NCBI GenBank assembly: GCA_002077045.2
Contig: KZ111153.1
Coordinates: 850,313-914,312, forward strand
Direction: 5' to 3'
Length of the DNA stretch: 64,000 nucleotides
Source of the DNA: Rachicladosporium sp. CCFEE 5018
Lineage: Eukaryota; Ascomycota; Dothideomycetes; Cladosporiales; Cladosporiaceae
Position 1 is the stretch's first letter, and each line of letters starts with the position of its first letter. Made by a program: the position numbers and the translations under genes. The notes beneath the pieces were generated by a model. It searched no databases. It saw only the letters and a program-made list of their open reading frames with translations, and was not told the origin of the DNA. This document shows positions 1-9,639 of this stretch, piece after piece.

Positions 1-1343
1 CATAGATCTGGCCGATCTTCGAGTCCCTCCAGTACTTCTCCGCCAGACCCTCTCGGACGAAGCCCATACCGCCCATCCACTCGATCGCCTGCCCGCTGAC
101 TTTGCCCGCGACTTGACTAGCATAAAGCTTCGCCATCGCAGCATCCTTGACGAAGTCCTCCCCGGCTTCCTTCTTCCGCGCGGCGTTGTAGACGAGTGCT
201 CGCGCGGCGCAGATCTCGGTGTATGCCTGCGCGAGCTGGAATTGCATGCCCTGGAATTCGCCGACGAGGCTGCCGAATTGCTTGCGGTCGTTCCAGACGT
301 ACTTTGCTGCGTTGCTGAAAGCTCCGAGTGCTAGGCCAGTCATTTGTGCTGCGATACCAATGCGACCTTCGTTCAGGAGACCGATGGCGTACTTGTAGCC
401 GTGACCTTCCTCACCGAGCAGATTGCCATGCGGCACATCCACATCATCGAAGTTCAGCACGCATGTCGACGAAGCCTTGATACCGAGCTTCTTTTCCTTC
501 TTCGCGATCGTCAATCCCTTCGTATCTTTGTCCATGACAAACGCCGTGATCCCCTTATACCCCTTCTCCGGCGCCAGATTCGCAAACACAATAAAGAACC
601 CTGCTTCCATACTATTCGTAATCCACATCTTGCTCCCATTGATCCTGTACCCATCTGTCGTCTTCTCCGCCCTTGTCTTCAGCGCGAATGCATCTGATCC
701 GGACGCCGGCTCGCTTAAACAAAAGCTGCCCACAGTGTTGGTCGCAAGTTTCGGCAACCACTTCTTCCGACTCTCCTCGGTCCCATACTTCAAGACTGCC
801 GTATTGACCAGCGTATTATGCACATCCACCATGACACTCACACTCGGATCGACCTTGGCTAACTCCTCGATCCCCACAATCGCCGCCGTGAAATTCATCC
901 CCGCGCCGCCGTACTTCTCTGGGATCTCGATCCCCATCAGCCCTTGCTCGAAGGCTTTCTCTATGATTGCGGGATCCATCTTCTCGGCTTCATCCATTTC
1001 ACGGACTTTGGGAAGGATGTCTTCGTTGGCAAATTTGGAGACAGAGTCGGCCATTGCTTGCTCGAGGTCGCTGAAGTGCGTTATGGGGGTTGGGAGCATG
1101 GTGGAGAGGTCGTAAGGGGCGCCTTCGGTTGTGATGTTGTCGGTGTCGTAGCGGAGGGTGGGGGTGCTGGAGAGACATCGCGAGCTGTACTGAGATTAGT
1201 TACAATGTTGGATAGTGACTTGAAATGCGGTATGCGTACTTTGCGACCCTCTTGGGTACTGCTGTGCGACTTGCTGGGACTCGGACTGTGGAGGAGGCGG
1301 CTACCCTTACAAGAGGCCGGACGGAGCGCACGAATGAAGCCAT
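1..1343 (-). CDS. Short/branched-chain acyl-CoA dehydrogenase, mitochondrial (copy A, 3' end outside window)
   Basis: FAD-dependent dehydrogenase introducing the alpha-beta double bond in short or branched acyl-CoAs (ACADSB-like), in isoleucine/valine breakdown or beta-oxidation. Exon 1 is 1240-1343, the intron 1185-1239 (GTACGC...TACAG), exon 2 runs from 1184 off the left edge. The start at 1343 gives an Arg/Ser-rich presequence (MASFVRSVRPLVRVAASS) typical of mitochondrial import. Family signatures include the FAD-binding segment SFCLSEPASGSDAFALKT and the late stretch GKVSGQAIEWMGGMGF. About 429 residues lie in the window, so only a few C-terminal residues are missing. It is divergently paired with NPR2 across 370 bp. 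The frame is open throughout and nearly identical to copy B. Confidence 0.9.
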
Positions 1344-1713
1344 GACGGAATGGAAGAAGATGCGATGGAGAGTAGAAAATGAAGACTGCGTGTCTGATTA
1401 CCAAGGAAAATTTGTTGTATTCGTCTCGCGACCTACAAGACTTCTACATGCACAATGCAATTGTCAACATGTGAAAGATCACTCCGGCTGCACGAGGCTC
1501 AAGGTACAGCCGAGGTCAGATCGGTGACGCCGGACCGCCGTTTCCGGCCAAACTTTATGAAGCTTGGCATCAATGTCGGCGATGTTCTGAACGAAGTTAT
1601 GCAGCACTCGTCACGCCAGACATGAATACGGAGAGAAAAGGTAGAATCGCTTGAAGTCATAGCGAGCGAATGGTCCTTGCATACGAAGCATGTAGTACCT
1701 ACATCCGGCAGCA
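1344..1713. promoter_or_regulatory. Shared divergent promoter region, acyl-CoA dehydrogenase / NPR2 (copy A)
   Basis: A 370 bp spacer between two start codons pointing away from each other, so it must hold both promoters and 5' leaders. It is highly similar to 16,588-16,957 in copy B. I could not assign a specific factor site. No gene is seen in it. Confidence 0.5.
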
Positions 1714-3150
1714 ATGCTGCACGCTATCTTCTACGCTCGATTCCACCCCGAGCGAGGACCGGAGCTCTTCTCGCAATGGCCACCCGTTCTTGCCCTCTTC
1801 CAGGGTAGCACTGGCTCGCCATCTGGACTGCTAGACTTCTTCGAGTTGTCGACGTTCCTGGTACCACCACAGGATCTCGCGAATAGGGCGTTGTCAGTAT
1901 GTGCAAGCGGGTACCGAGTCCTGGGCTTTCCTATCAGCCTGGAGGGCGCGCATTACCCGCGTAATAGATTCGCGTTCAATGTGTGTCTGATCTTGAACGA
2001 GAGCCTTGATCAAGCATGGGTGAAGCCGTGGGAAGCCACCGTAGCCAAGCTCGCTAGATTCATGCGGGATCTGGAGTGCAGTGGCGGTACTAAAGGCATG
2101 CTCAGCCGAGAGGAAAGCATTCGAGATGCTGGAGGCGAGGAGACTGGTGTTGTGGCGAAAGTGTTGAAGGGCGTCTTCGAAGATCTGAACGAGTACGGCG
2201 AGTGCTGCGTCCGCGTGTCGAAGTCCCAGGTGTTGAATCTACGCTTGAGTGCGCCCGATGCTGAGCTCATCCCAACGCCGAAGGTCTGTGATCACGACGT
2301 CCCACTGTTCATCCGGTCTCTGCAATCATCTGATTACGAGACATTGGATCTGGTACTTGCTCAGATCGCGCCGCATTTCAATGGTGTATCTCATGTCAAG
2401 AAGATCGCTCAGCTGGCTGACGTTCACCTCCCAATCGCTCGGAAGGCTATACGTACCCTCGTCCGCAGTGGACATGCAATGATACTTGATATCTTCCATT
2501 TCCAGGCAGCCTATCAGCTTACTTCTGACTTCGCGTGGTTCGCCAGTGACGCCGAGATGGTTGACGAATGCAGAGAGTACATTACGATCGATCCCGCCGA
2601 CAACATCTTTGCTCCATCCTGGGACGCGGACACGAGATCTCGCGCGACAAGGATTGGAACAATCTCGAGGACTACAGTCATCGAGTTGTACAGTGCTATT
2701 GACGGCGCGATCACTGTCGCAGACTTCTGCACCACACACGAGGTGCGACTATACAACATAGATGTGCGGAGGTTCTTCACGTTCGGTATCATCAAGGGCT
2801 TCCTCCGACGCAGACACAGGTATATCGTGGGCTTCAGCACTTTCAACACCACGGACCGCACGTCCAATGCTGCTCGCTGGAAGTCCGAGTCAGATCCTGA
2901 TAAGTCTTGGCGCGATGCAGCTTTCTCGTCGGGTTGGGCTACTCCCCCTGTGCACAGCCCGACGATGACAAAAGACCCCTTGCCGTCCGATAAGCAACTT
3001 AGAGACGATCTGGATGCGAAGCTGGCTAAGTACTTGAATGGGCACCACTGCATCGATCAGATTTGTGTTGATCTGGGTATGACTGAGAAGGCGATACTGG
3101 CCCGACTGCACTCGGGAGCATTTGGTGATGTTGCAGTGCTCTTGCGGTGA
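1714..3150 (+). CDS. NPR2 (nitrogen permease regulator 2), GATOR1/SEACIT subunit, copy A
   Basis: Single-exon gene of 478 residues. The N terminus MLHAIFYARFHPERGPELF is the conserved opening of the Npr2/NPRL2 family, followed by a longin-like half (to about residue 150) and a C-terminal winged-helix-like half. With Npr3 and Iml1 it forms the GATOR1/SEACIT complex, which inhibits TORC1 at the vacuole when amino acids are scarce. Length sits between human NPRL2 (about 380) and yeast Npr2 (about 615). Compared with copy B, roughly residues 130-330 are almost identical, but residues about 92-128 and the last 120 are strongly diverged, a mosaic pattern. Kinase pseudogene K1 follows on the same strand. 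Confidence 0.92.
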   Translation: MLHAIFYARFHPERGPELFSQWPPVLALFQGSTGSPSGLLDFFELSTFLVPPQDLANRALSVCASGYRVLGFPISLEGAHYPRNRFAFNVCLILNESLDQAWVKPWEATVAKLARFMRDLECSGGTKGMLSREESIRDAGGEETGVVAKVLKGVFEDLNEYGECCVRVSKSQVLNLRLSAPDAELIPTPKVCDHDVPLFIRSLQSSDYETLDLVLAQIAPHFNGVSHVKKIAQLADVHLPIARKAIRTLVRSGHAMILDIFHFQAAYQLTSDFAWFASDAEMVDECREYITIDPADNIFAPSWDADTRSRATRIGTISRTTVIELYSAIDGAITVADFCTTHEVRLYNIDVRRFFTFGIIKGFLRRRHRYIVGFSTFNTTDRTSNAARWKSESDPDKSWRDAAFSSGWATPPVHSPTMTKDPLPSDKQLRDDLDAKLAKYLNGHHCIDQICVDLGMTEKAILARLHSGAFGDVAVLLR

Positions 3151-3387
3151 CAATCGCTTTGCTAAGCTTGTGACAAAGTTGCCATGAGAGCCCACGCGCC
3201 CTTCAGCAGGCATGATGTTCTTTGTTAGATGCTCACTACTACTCCGAAGCCGGATGCGGGTCTGCAATGTATATACGCGCACTTCGGACAAAGGAACCGC
3301 CAAGCGCAAGAGATCCTTCTCAATGACCGCCAATCTTTGCAGAAGTTGAGCAGCAAAATTACCGGCGATAACATCACGCCGCCCACC

Positions 3388-4952
3388 ATGACAGACAAAG
3401 TCGTCGTTACCGAAGAAAGGTTCACTGACGTGGCACATCGCCTAATCGGTAAAGGCGGCGAAGGCGAAGCCAACCTAGCCATACGGTACAACCACCAAAC
3501 CCACCAAATCGTCGATCGCTTCGTCTCGAAAAGCGCACAAAGATGGCTGATCGATGTTCGGGACCCGTGGTGGGTCCTTGATGAGGAAAGTCGAGTTTAC
3601 CTGCCTATGGAGATCATGGCGATGAAGACACTAGCTTCGACCAACTTGCCGAAATGTAAACATATTGTTGGAGTCCGCGGCTGGCATTGGGATATTCTGC
3701 AGGGCTTGTACAGGATACACACAGAATTTTGTCCCTATGGTGACCTGTCTCAAGTCGTCAAGCTGTTCGCAGACCTGACGGAGAACATCCATGAGAATGG
3801 AGATACGGAGGACGAGAACGAGATTGCTCATTTACCCGAGCCAGCGCTGTGGTACATTCTCGAGGCTTTGTGTGATGCTGGGCTGACGCTGGAGTTTGGA
3901 GCTTGTAACGGTGCACGGGACCCTGACTGGGAGAAGATCTTGCATCGGGACATCAAGCCTGTGAGTTGATAGGTTTCCCGCGATAATATTCTGGTTCACT
4001 AATGGCTCCGCAGAAAAATATCTTCTTGGCCGAGCCGAGTGAGAGCTATCCACATTATCCAACGCCAAAGCTTGGTATGCCGATCACTCTCGCAAAACGA
4101 TAAGCCTTGACTGTGCAACTGACCTATTACCCATTACAGGCGATTTCGGACTAGCCATCTTTGAGACCGATGCAGACCACCACGACTTCTACGCCGAAGG
4201 TTCTGACGGTTATTTGTCTCCGGAACAAGTGGTGCACAGTCCGATCGGGGACGAAGACAGTAGCGAAGACGGCTCCGAGTATGGATCCGACTTGAAACGC
4301 CGGCAAGCTGAGCTCGACGGTGAAGACACAAAATGAAGGATGAGGAAGACATCAAGCTGAAAGACGAGAAGAACATCAAAGACGAAGACGACGCGATGGA
4401 GATCGACAGCAATGCCAGCGACGACAGCTGGATGGCGAGCGCCGAAGCACCTGCTAGCGGTGTACCGATCTTCCTCAGCTCGAGGGGTACGCTCAAACGA
4501 CCCAAGCTCACAATGGCACCCAATGTCTTCAACGTCGGCATCTGCGTCATGAACATGATGAATCAGCACAGCGATGCGACCGCGATACTAGATTGGGAAT
4601 CTGCTCTCAACGACGGCACGCCTCAATTCAGCGATGCAGCTATCGCGAAGTACAGTAGGGTACTCATGAGGACTGTCAGAGCGTGCGTCCGCTACAGACC
4701 GAACGACCGATGCACATTCACGGATCCAAAAGCCCGCATCAATCGACATACTGCTGGGCCAACCCGATTGGGTTTCGTGAACCAGCCTTACGAGTGGAAG
4801 CATGATCGTGCGGAGAGTATGAGGCGTAATCAAGCGCCGATGAATGTCGCGACCCTGCATGATATCGGGAGGTTCTACGACCCATATGCAATTGGTCTCA
4901 GTTCGATTCGGAGGTTTTCGAATCGGAGGAAGGGCTGCTTGGGGCTCAGTGA
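3388..4952 (+). pseudogene. Protein kinase K1, copy A: frameshifted
   Basis: Counterpart of the intact K1 of copy B (18,626-20,195). Exons 3388-3960, 4014-4074 and 4140 onward join with clean GT-AG introns and encode a glycine-rich loop (GKGGEGEA), the catalytic loop HRDIKPKN split by intron 1, and DFG. A 31 bp deletion near 4330 relative to copy B then causes a stop at 4334-4336, inside the acidic insert. The downstream reading continues in a shifted frame from 4333, and a second single-base deletion near 4895 alters the C terminus; the ancestral stop position is 4950-4952. Without its C-lobe the product should be inactive. An unusual gene split or sequencing error is the alternative, but two separate lesions argue for a pseudogene. 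Confidence 0.82.
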
Positions 4953-5464
4953 GCGGCTGACATGGTAAGTCTGGTGTTTGGTGTCGGTACGGAAACCATA
5001 GGCTGTATGGTCCGTTGTGGAATATATTGGTCTATACAATGCAATTCAGCAGGTGGCATCTTGTCAACAAAGAGCACTGTCCTGCTACAAGAAGCTAGGG
5101 CTCAGTACCGGATCCGGCCACATCTTGGACGTTACTGGATACAAAGAAATCTACCGCCTACAATCTGGACGTTCGATCACACAGTCCTCGACACGGACCA
5201 CGCATGCACTCTTTCGAAAGTCTGAAGACCTCTCATGCAGTCATCGGCAGCATCACAAGATTGAACGACGCATCGAGACGCATTCGGGAAAGACACGCAC
5301 AAGACGACCTCTTTGACCAGTCCACGCTATCTCTCACTAAAGTTCTTGGCGCAGGAGCTGTGCGGCAGTGCAGCCCATAGTAGCACAACACACGTTCAGA
5401 CTTTTGGGCGACCTGGAGGTACATTGACCAGGACCGAGCACGCCACCAGCACAGCTCGCCCAGC
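4953..5464. other. Intergenic region K1-K2, copy A
   Basis: About 510 bp. It aligns with 20,196-20,709 of copy B with many substitutions and small indels. Short frames here are not conserved between copies. I see no gene. Confidence 0.6.
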
Positions 5465-6620
5465 ATGACTCGGTCATCACCAGAAGAGATCGTAGCTAAG
5501 CAGCGGAAAGCCCTCTCACACTGTTAAGGCTACGACTACCTCGACGCCGGAGGTCAAGGCATGGTCAGTGTCTGTATAGAGACCGATCAACATGGCACGA
5601 TCTTGAGCCGCACCGCAGTCAAAGACACCTACCTGAATCAATTTCACTGGGACCACATGGAGTGGATTGACGGCTACCCTGCCGACATCGGGGCCATGTG
5701 GCACTTGCAGGATCAGACTTCGAACAACAAAGTGCTACACATAGAGGGTTCTAGGGTGTTCTTAGACTTGCGCATGTATCGTATGTTCCTTGAATTTGCG
5801 GTGTGTCTTCCCGTCCTGCTGTGATACGGACAACACTGACTAATGAGTTGATAGCCACACGCGAGTCTCTGGAGTACCTTGGACCGATACTGGACAGCTA
5901 ACAAGCGCGTTCCGGAAGCTTTCCTCTGGTACGTCGCCAAAAGCATGGTGGAGATGGGAGTCTTGATGGGATAAGGCGATCTCGTGACCCCGAAGTCACC
6001 TTGGCGAACTCTTGTGCACAAGGACATCAAACTCGACAACGTCGTGCTCGCTGCGCCGAGCGCTGACTTCCCCTCCTACCCTATCCCGAAGCTCATGGAC
6101 TTCGGCCACGTTGGCGAGATCTGGACCGGAAATCCCCTTTCTTTGGCCGAGCAATGCTGGGGCGGAACGCAAGTCCGGAAAGCCGTTGGAAGGTTGCCAG
6201 CCGACAATCCACCGGGCCCAATGACACAAGCCAGTGACGTGTACTCGTACGGCCTAACGCTCTACCACCTCGAACCTCTCTGGCGGCGGACCTCCCCGAT
6301 ACAAGCAAGACGGCCAGCCTGCTTTCGGTCCTGAGGATCCCGGAAGCCTATTCAGTCCAGGGCTGAAGAATATGGTGCTGGAGTGTCTACATATTGATCT
6401 GCGGCAGAGGCCAAGTTTCGGCATCTTGCATGCGCACATCAGGGCAGTACTGGAGAGTCCGACCGAATATCTTGAGATGCAGAGGATCCAGGCGTTGAGC
6501 ACGAGGACGCTGGCGCAGACTGGACGGTGGATACCTATGTCGGAGCTTACTCGGTATACGCTGAGTTATAGGGGGGATGACAGGTATAGATTGGGGACAG
6601 CGTGTCGGTTTCTGCAGTAG
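5465..6620 (+). pseudogene. Protein kinase K2, copy A: nonsense and frameshift mutations
   Basis: Matches the intact K2 of copy B (20,710-21,867). Lesions visible against copy B: codon 21 is TAA (5525-5527) where copy B has CAA; a second TAA lies at 5972-5974, again for CAA; and a frameshift lies near 6270, where the sequence matching YHLMNL loses bases. The catalytic loop (HKDIKLDN) and DFG motif are still recognisable, and the intron (GTGTGT donor, ATAG acceptor, about 5800-5853) is retained, so decay is recent. Three independent lesions make a sequencing artefact unlikely. Confidence 0.88.
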
Positions 6621-8148
6621 TGCGCCAGGAGGTGACTAGCTGCGGCCGCGGACCGGTTCTGGGTCTGCAGGAATATCACACTCGATTCGCTGCGGCGGTT
6701 ACCATGCTGCTGCCAGCTTCGCGCGGACTTCGATGGTGCAGCGGTTCGAAGGGATGGTGCCACACTACGCCGTCGAGGTCACTGCTTCGAGCCGGAAGCA
6801 CGTGGAATACTCATGCATCAATCCGGCTAAGCAGAGGGAGGCATACCTCTCGTTAGGTCTCGACCTATCAATGCTGTCCATCTGTCTGCCAACATGTTCA
6901 CTATAGATTCAACCTCTGCTCTTGCACAATCATCGAAGTGCCGGTAGCCGGCACTCGCTATCTCGCTATCGAGGGATTGATTTAACACATGGTTACAACA
7001 ACCTGCATAGTTCCGACGTCGCAGAGATACACACGTCGAGGGGAGTAGACTGGTGCAGATTTTCCTTGGCTTTCAGTGGCGCAATTAAGCTGATATTCCA
7101 CACTTGCAACGCATCTGATAGCAGTACAAGGAGCCTCGGATTTTCGGCAGACTGGAGGTACCTTACCGATCATATCGACCTCAACCACGACCAGTGCACC
7201 TGCGGAGACATTCGCACGTTCAAAGTCCATCACCTCCTTCATTGGCCACCTGCAAAGCGCCCGCTGTAAGGCTACGGCTCACTCGACGATTGGTCTGCGA
7301 GACCTGCCTTGCCTCCTTCTGTCACCCCACCGCTTGCTCCCGCTGCAGGTACTAGCAAATTCATGACGGCGTTTGAGGAAGAGCATCACCTGCTCGTCCT
7401 GAGGGCTTTCAAGGCATAGGTCTCATGGCTGTCCGGGAACGAGTGATAGCTCTAATGCGTGAATAGCGGATTTCTGGTCCAGCTATCACCATGTCAGCGC
7501 TGAAGTCACAGCCCGGATGCTTCAATACATCGCAGCGACGAGTGAGAAATTTAAGGATACATATAGAGCTGGATGGACGCCGATCAGTAAGGTGACGATC
7601 GAGTATTGCCACAAACCGAACTGAACTCATCATTTCTGCTCTCAAGGAAGCCCTCGACAAGCTTGGGCTACAATCACGCACATCATGAGACATTGTTCGC
7701 ACCTGACCAGCCGTGGAGACCCTCACTCAGGTCAAGGTTCAGTATGTGTCTCTCGTAAGTGTACCGAGCAATCGTTGCCTGTTGTTTTGGAGCTCCTCTA
7801 CGCTCGTGCAAGAAATCCCTGCCTCGGAGAGTGTCCCCAGAGTTAACGATTCACAGTGTTTTTAGCGGGATGTGCCCTATCAGTCTCAAGCCACGGTGGG
7901 TCTTATCACACTTACTGTGAACCTGTGTCACGTCTCCGTCACTTTGGGATTCACGAATCGATAACAAAGACTTTCGACTTCGCATAAGAGAATCTCGCAT
8001 GCTGCACCGGATGCGGTCGATCCTCGAGCCATGCCACAACAAAGGACCAAGTCGAGACTATGCAGTTACTGATGCAACGAGTCACCGTGCAAGGCATGTC
8101 AAGTACAACCCGGCCTAGAAATCAGAGCACCTAGCGACATCAGCCACC
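6621..8148. other. Relic-bearing spacer between K2 and K3, copy A
   Basis: A 1.5 kb region aligning with 21,868-23,385 of copy B. It holds a degenerate fragment related to the hypothetical gene at 12,690 (see 7171-7295). It also holds two short frames conserved but broken between copies: around 6710-6900 (containing TSMVQRFEGMVPHY) and around 7424-7590 (MAVRERVIALM...). In copy A the second has a stop where copy B reads Gln. Neither resembles a family I know. No intact gene is seen; the right end must hold the K3 promoter. Confidence 0.55.
7171..7295 (+). pseudogene. Relic of the 'VHHLLHWPPAK' hypothetical family (copy A)
   Basis: Frame-by-eye translation gives CGDIRTFKVHHLLHWPPAK followed by a stop and then GYGSLDDW. 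The gene at 12,690-13,583 reads YGDVHTSEVHHLLHWPPAK followed by PTLADYGSLDW. The match is collinear over about 40 residues and fades on both sides, with an in-frame stop at 7267-7269. It is therefore a degenerate paralogue fragment, not an exon. The same relic is at 22,408-22,530 in copy B, so it predates the split of the two copies. Confidence 0.75.
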
Positions 8149-9255
8149 ATGTCCGTCCCATCTAAGGAGTGGATCAAGCTCAAGCAACGCCACGATATGC
8201 GAGATGTCAAAGGCTACGCCCACATCATGACGGGCGGCCAAGGCACCGTAAGCCTCTTCATGCACGTCGACGAGCACGGGACGATCAAAGATCGCGCGGT
8301 CATGAAGGACAGCTACCTAGATCAAGCGCACTGGGATTGCCGCGAGATGATTGACCGCATGCCCATCGAGATCGCAGCGGGCTATATGCTGGCAAGCCCA
8401 AAGACGGTCAAGCTCCACGACCACGCTATTTTCAAGGAGCTTAGGATGTACAGAATGCATCTTGAGTACGCTCCCTCCGGAGACCTGTTCGACCTGGTAG
8501 AGCGGTACGTCAACCTCCGCCGTCTCCTGCCGGAGCCCTTCATCTGGTACGTTGCGAAAAGCATGACCGAAGTCGGCATTCTCATGCAGCAAGGCGCCCT
8601 CGACGAGCCCAAAACACCCTGGCGCACTCTTATCCACAGGGACATAAAGCTAGACAACATGGTTCTCGGTCCTCCGCTTGCAAGCGATTTCCCCTCATAC
8701 CCAACACCCAAAATGATGGATTTTGGGCACATGATGCAGCATTACGCCGGAAACCCAATGCCGCAGCGAGATCAGTGCATGGGCGGGACCATCAACTGGC
8801 TTGCACCCGAGCGATCAGGTGATAACCCGGGACCTATGACGCCGGCTTCAGACGTGTACTCCGTGGGCTGCACGCTGTACCATATGATGAACGGCACAGT
8901 CGGCTCGCCAATCCACTACGACACGAACGGCAATCCGATGTTCTTCGCCAGTGACAATGGCGCCAAGTACACCATCCATCTTCAGCAGGTAGTGCTATGC
9001 TGCATGCGGACCGACTACACGCAGCGGCCTACATTCCAACAAGTAATGAATCGTATGCGCGAGTTGTTCGACAATCCGAGTGAGGATCTGGAAGTACAGA
9101 GGGTGACGGCGCTGTCGCTGCGGACTGTACAGCAGGCGGATCGGTGGATCCCGACGTCGCTTGAGGATCGCTATGAGCTGGACTACCAGAAGGATGATAC
9201 GTACAGGCTTGAGACGGCGTGTGACTTCATTGATGGGTACGTGGCGGAAGATTGA
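8149..9255 (+). CDS. Protein kinase K3, copy A
   Basis: Intronless, 368 residues, start in a good context (CCACCATG). Kinase motifs in order: glycine-rich loop TGGQGTVSLF (about 28-37), ATP-anchoring Lys53 in AVMKD, catalytic loop HRDIKLDN (163-170), DFG (191-193), APE-like LAPER, and DVYSVGCTLYHMM of the C-lobe. All catalytic residues are present, so it is predicted active; substrates are unknown. After the kinase fold comes a conserved tail of about 45 residues (RWIPTSLEDRYELDY..DDTYRLETAC), also found in K2, with no match I recognise. It is a diverged tandem paralogue of K2 and intact in both copies, unlike K1 and K2. Confidence 0.87.
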   Translation: MSVPSKEWIKLKQRHDMRDVKGYAHIMTGGQGTVSLFMHVDEHGTIKDRAVMKDSYLDQAHWDCREMIDRMPIEIAAGYMLASPKTVKLHDHAIFKELRMYRMHLEYAPSGDLFDLVERYVNLRRLLPEPFIWYVAKSMTEVGILMQQGALDEPKTPWRTLIHRDIKLDNMVLGPPLASDFPSYPTPKMMDFGHMMQHYAGNPMPQRDQCMGGTINWLAPERSGDNPGPMTPASDVYSVGCTLYHMMNGTVGSPIHYDTNGNPMFFASDNGAKYTIHLQQVVLCCMRTDYTQRPTFQQVMNRMRELFDNPSEDLEVQRVTALSLRTVQQADRWIPTSLEDRYELDYQKDDTYRLETACDFIDGYVAED

Positions 9256-9639
9256 TGTGGCGACTTCGTTGGGAGTGATCTCGGGCCAAGCGTGCAAGCT
9301 CATCATACGGTTCCCTCACACTTGCTGAAATCTTAGTGAAGCGCTGCTGGCGCGTGTCGCTTGCCAGCGAGTGGTACGATGCGGAGCCGCAACGACACAC
9401 AACATCGAGGGTTGCCTCGACCTGCGACTTTGCGCGCGGTAGAGACAGTGGTACACTCGAGAGAGAGCCATCACGAGCAGCGCCACCGCAGGGAAAGATG
9501 GACATGCAGAAACCAAGGTGTTTCGGCGACGTCGAGAGCAGGACGTCAAAAGAGCAAGTTTGGACCGCCGAAGCTGTGGAGAGAGTCCTCTGAGAAGGTC
9601 GTACGACTTTTAAAGTCTTACGCGATTTACTGCAATGCT
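9256..9639. other. Convergent spacer K3 / BET3, copy A
   Basis: About 380 bp between two converging genes; it should hold both 3' ends. It is among the most diverged parts between the copies (compare 24,532-24,950). No gene is seen. Confidence 0.6.

Noticed and set aside
423..1115. 230-codon plus-strand frame (and 15,667-16,359 in copy B)
   Set aside because: Exactly antisense to the acyl-CoA dehydrogenase; no family features of its own.
3229..3387. Upstream extension of K1 copy A
   Set aside because: An in-frame ATG exists at 3229 but the region is not conserved as coding in copy B; the start at 3388 has a better context and is conserved.
4333..4968. Treating the downstream half of K1 copy A as a separate gene
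   Set aside because: It begins mid-insert, lacks the kinase N-lobe and matches the C-lobe of copy B in a shifted frame, so it is part of the pseudogene.
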